From contig NZ_KI535307.1 of NCBI RefSeq assembly GCF_000482365.1, positions 187,569 to 223,507 on the forward strand: DNA of 35,939 bases, given 5' to 3'. Position numbers and translations under genes: made by a program. The notes beneath the pieces were generated by a model. The model was not told the origin of the DNA and did no database searches. It saw nothing but the letters and a program-made list of their open reading frames with translations. This document shows positions 33,645-35,939 of the stretch, piece after piece. The stretch is from Porphyromonas uenonis DSM 23387 = JCM 13868 (GTDB lineage: Bacteria > Bacteroidota > Bacteroidia > Bacteroidales > Porphyromonadaceae). Position 1 is the first letter of the stretch; every line of letters begins with the position of its first letter.

Positions 33645-34106
33645 TCACCACCTATCGTCACCGTTAAAGTCTTTGCCTCGATTGTCACGTCGACGACCAT
33701 GGGCATCACCCCCCTTAGCTTTGTAAGGTTTATTGCCCTTGGCATGTCCCTTCGGCTCTCTAGGCTCATCGCTATATCGGTCTGATCTCATTCTCTTAGG
33801 ACCAGACTTAGCAGGGCGATTAGGTCGTCCTCCACCTCGTGGAGTGTACTCTCGAGCAGACTCTCTCGTCTCTCGATCATCCTGCTGAGCCTCTAGGTAG
33901 TGCTTCATCGAGAGAGCCTCACGCAGGATGTCATTGACAGGTAGCTCCTCGCCGTCTAGCGTGACGATATCGTCTTCTACCACGATATCCGTTAGCTCAG
34001 CCCGCTCGCCATTGAGCATGACACGTCCAGCGACGATGTACTTCTCCACTTCACGGCGCGATCCAATGCCAGCATCGCTCAGAAGTTTGTTGATACGCAA
34101 ACTCAT
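33645..34106 (-). CDS. S4-domain RNA-binding protein with basic disordered tail
   Basis: 153 aa. Residues 1-58 form an S4 domain (RINKLLSDAGIGSRREVEKY, VMLNGERAELTDIVVEDDIVTLDG) like that at the N-terminus of RsuA/RluB-type pseudouridine synthases. The catalytic domain is missing: from about residue 70 the chain is Arg/Gly/Lys/Asp-rich and low in complexity, ending in RRRDNRGKDFNGDDRW. This could be a free-standing RNA-binding protein or what is left of a synthase; the open frame and tidy stop favour a functional short form. It starts 53 bp after gltX and is probably co-transcribed. Confidence 0.75.
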   Translation of the reverse strand: MSLRINKLLSDAGIGSRREVEKYIVAGRVMLNGERAELTDIVVEDDIVTLDGEELPVNDILREALSMKHYLEAQQDDRETRESAREYTPRGGGRPNRPAKSGPKRMRSDRYSDEPREPKGHAKGNKPYKAKGGDAHGRRRDNRGKDFNGDDRW

Positions 34107-34159
34107 GATTCAGTCGTTATATCTAAAGTTTAGTTCATTGATTACTGCTACATAGACAG

Positions 34160-35692
34160 CTATAGCTGAATCTCATCTATAGCCCGTTGCATACGTCTCA
34201 CACTCTCGGGGATACCCAGCAAGTGAATGATCTCATGGATACGCGCTCCACGAGGTGCGCCCACGAGCGCCATACGTATACCATTCATCACCTTGCCCAT
34301 GGGGAGCTCATCACCATTGATTTTGTCATAGAGAGCCTGCTCGATCGTCTCTAGCGAAGCGTCACTCGGGAGTTCCTCCAGGAGCGTGATCATCTGCTGT
34401 AAGTAGCCAGGCGTCTCCGCCTTCCAATGCTTCTTAAGCCCCTTAGCATCATACTCGGTAGGCGCCACAAAGAAGTAGAGCACCTCGGGAAGTAAGTCTG
34501 GGAGTAGCTGCGCCTTATCTCGCACCGTCAGGAGTACGTCTCGCAGCTGCTCATCGGTAGGGTTCAAGCCACGCTCGCTGAGAGCAGGGCGAAGGTATGC
34601 GACGAGGCGCTCTACGGGGACGATCTGTATGTACTGGTGGTTGAACCACTTAGCCTTTTCAAAGTCAAAGCGTGCCCCACTCTTACTACAGCGATCTAGC
34701 GAAAAGGCGGAGATCAGCTCAGACGAGATAGCCTTTTGCGGATCTGCAAAAAGCTCTTGATCGGTACCGGGGTTCCACCCTAGTAGAGCTAGGAAGTTGC
34801 TCACAGCCTCTGGTAGATAACCCTGCTCGCGATAGCCCATCGAGATAGAGCCATCCTCGGGATTGCGCCACTCCAGGGGGAAGACTGGGAAGCCCAGCTT
34901 GTCGCCATCACGCTTGCTCAGCTTACCACTCCCCTGAGGCTTCAGGAGGAGCGACAGGTGGGCAAACTGTGGCATCGAGTCCTGCCAGCCAAAAGCCTCA
35001 TAGAGCAAGACATGCAGCGGGGCACTAGGAAGCCACTCCTCACCACGGATCACATGCGTAATCTGCATCAAGTGGTCATCTACAATGTTGGCTAGATGGT
35101 AGGTAGGCAGGTCGTCAGCACTCTTGTAGAGGACCTTGTCGTCTAGCTGTGTAGAGCTGATGACCACCTTGCCGCGGATCAAGTCGTCGACCTCGACCTC
35201 TCGGTCGGGGTCTACCTTAAAGCGCACCACATACTCCTCGCCAGACTCTAGCAGTCGAGTCACCTCCTCACTAGGGAGCGAGAGGCTATTGCGCATCTTA
35301 GAGCGAGTCGTAGCATCATAGCTAAAGTTGGGCATCTCCTGCCGTGCCTGCTCCAGCTCCTCCACGGTATCAAAAGCATAGTAAGCAGCACCACGCTCTA
35401 TGAGCTGCTGCACGTATTCACGATAGATCTCCCGTCTCTCACTCTGACGATAGGGACCGTAGGGCTGATTGTCACTGCCTATACCCTCATCGATCTCTAT
35501 ACCCAGCCACTGTAGCGCCTCGATGATATAGTCTTCAGCTCCAGGCACAAAGCGCTTGCTATCCGTATCCTCTATACGTAGCACCATCGTGCCACCATAA
35601 TGACGTGCGAAGAGATAATTAAAGAGTGCAGTCCGTGCGCCACCTATATGTAGTGGACCCGTGGGACTAGGTGCAAATCTAACTCGAACCAT
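34160..35692 (-). CDS. gltX: Glutamyl-tRNA synthetase
   Basis: 510 aa class I synthetase that charges tRNA-Glu. The HIGH motif is HIGG (15-18, in SPTGPLHIGGARTALFNYLFAR) and KMSKS is KLSKR (257-261). RIEDTDSKRF and the C-terminal anticodon-binding helical region are present. Length fits the discriminating GluRS class. It leads the minus-strand group gltX, S4, phosphatase, rprX, rprY with gaps of 50-75 bp. Confidence 0.97.
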   Translation of the reverse strand: MVRVRFAPSPTGPLHIGGARTALFNYLFARHYGGTMVLRIEDTDSKRFVPGAEDYIIEALQWLGIEIDEGIGSDNQPYGPYRQSERREIYREYVQQLIERGAAYYAFDTVEELEQARQEMPNFSYDATTRSKMRNSLSLPSEEVTRLLESGEEYVVRFKVDPDREVEVDDLIRGKVVISSTQLDDKVLYKSADDLPTYHLANIVDDHLMQITHVIRGEEWLPSAPLHVLLYEAFGWQDSMPQFAHLSLLLKPQGSGKLSKRDGDKLGFPVFPLEWRNPEDGSISMGYREQGYLPEAVSNFLALLGWNPGTDQELFADPQKAISSELISAFSLDRCSKSGARFDFEKAKWFNHQYIQIVPVERLVAYLRPALSERGLNPTDEQLRDVLLTVRDKAQLLPDLLPEVLYFFVAPTEYDAKGLKKHWKAETPGYLQQMITLLEELPSDASLETIEQALYDKINGDELPMGKVMNGIRMALVGAPRGARIHEIIHLLGIPESVRRMQRAIDEIQL

Positions 35693-35806
35693 TCCTGTTT
35701 TTCCTTTATTGTTGTCTGTTGCTTACTCAGAGCAGTGTCATTTCGTTTCGTATAGTCGTACGCTAGCTCACAAAGCTCCTCGTGCCGACTCTTTACAACC
35801 ATGCCA

Positions 35807-35814
35807 CAAAGATA
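35807..35814 (-). promoter_or_regulatory. Promoter -7 box of gltX (TATCTTTG)
   Basis: On the minus strand, TATCTTTG lies about 115 bp upstream of the gltX ATG. A TTTG is present 15 bp further upstream (35833-35830), closer than the usual 20 bp. The IS end lies only about 30 bp upstream. Confidence 0.55.
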
Positions 35815-35842
35815 GTAAAAAGCTATGGACAAAGCGCTCCCC

Positions 35843-35862
35843 CCCCGTACATTCCACCCGCT
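35843..35862 (-). mobile_element. Probable right terminal inverted repeat of the IS30-type element
   Basis: AGCGGGTGGAATGTACGGGG (minus strand) begins at the last base of the transposase stop codon and runs into a C-tract of eight (35839-35846 on the plus strand). The exact IS boundary cannot be set without the left end. Confidence 0.5.
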
Positions 35863-35939
35863 AATGCAATTTCTCAAGAATGATGTTTTTGATGACTTCA
35901 TTGGGTGTCTTGTAGTTTAGGTTTTTACGGGGTCTATTG
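35861..35939 (-). CDS. IS30-family transposase, C-terminal end only (partial)
   Basis: Read from the window edge on the minus strand, 25 residues are visible and begin NRPRKNLNYKTPNEVI, ending at a TAG stop at 35861. The NRPRKxLxYKTPxEV pattern is the conserved end of IS30-family DDE transposases. The rest lies outside the window. The sequence from 35862 down to 35843 is repeated at 19712-19731 and is probably the terminal inverted repeat. Confidence 0.85.
   Translation of the reverse strand, partial: NRPRKNLNYKTPNEVIKNIILEKLH

Overview
The window is a stretch of core Bacteroidota chromosome. The gene set and order suggest the genus Porphyromonas, probably a member with higher GC than P. gingivalis (P. 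asaccharolytica/uenonis-like); the species is inference. Supporting points are: a PorZ-like type IX secretion gene followed directly by an exported C1B peptidase, as I recall for P. gingivalis; the order DUF1599 - DoxX/BT_3928-like - tpiA - SPOR - folE; an RprX/RprY pair; carboxynorspermidine decarboxylase; and promoters carrying the Bacteroidota -7 box TAnnTTTG, often with TTTG/TTG 20 bp upstream.

Layout. 1-469: 3' end of a leucine-rich-repeat gene. 780-2712 (minus): yjbR-like, birA and a TrmH-family methyltransferase, divergent from rdgB, porZ and pepC (plus, 2760-7104). 7516-18355 (plus): lon, DUF1599, DoxX-like, tpiA, SPOR, folE, a pRiA4-ORF3-like gene, miaA, radC, pfkA, mutY. 18933-19379 (minus): rubredoxin and a GlsB-type membrane protein. 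19818-22787 (plus): bioD and a RelA/SpoT enzyme. 22872-23741 (minus): FMN riboswitch and ribB. 23840-28665 (plus): nspC, ftsY, rimO and a HU-TM-LysM-like protein. 29097-30470 (plus): nhaA. 30562-35692 (minus): gltX, an S4-domain protein, a histidine phosphatase, rprX and rprY. The window ends in the 3' end of an IS30-family transposase.

Most genes are housekeeping: tRNA/rRNA/ribosome modification (TrmH-like, MiaA, RimO, GltX), DNA and nucleotide-pool care (MutY, RadC, RdgB), glycolysis (PfkA, Tpi), cofactors (BirA, BioD, FolE, RibB), protein quality and targeting (Lon, FtsY), stringent response, and envelope functions (PorZ, NhaA, SPOR).

The least explained signal is intergenic. Five of the six long gaps (the exception holds the riboswitch) carry a short array of imperfect palindromes of the form TTCC-N(4-6)-GGAA, repeated about every 22 bp. 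Each array has its own core sequence but shares the overall design. One lies beside a MITE-like inverted-repeat element. I cannot assign them a function. No defence system, CRISPR array, phage or obvious novel operon was seen.
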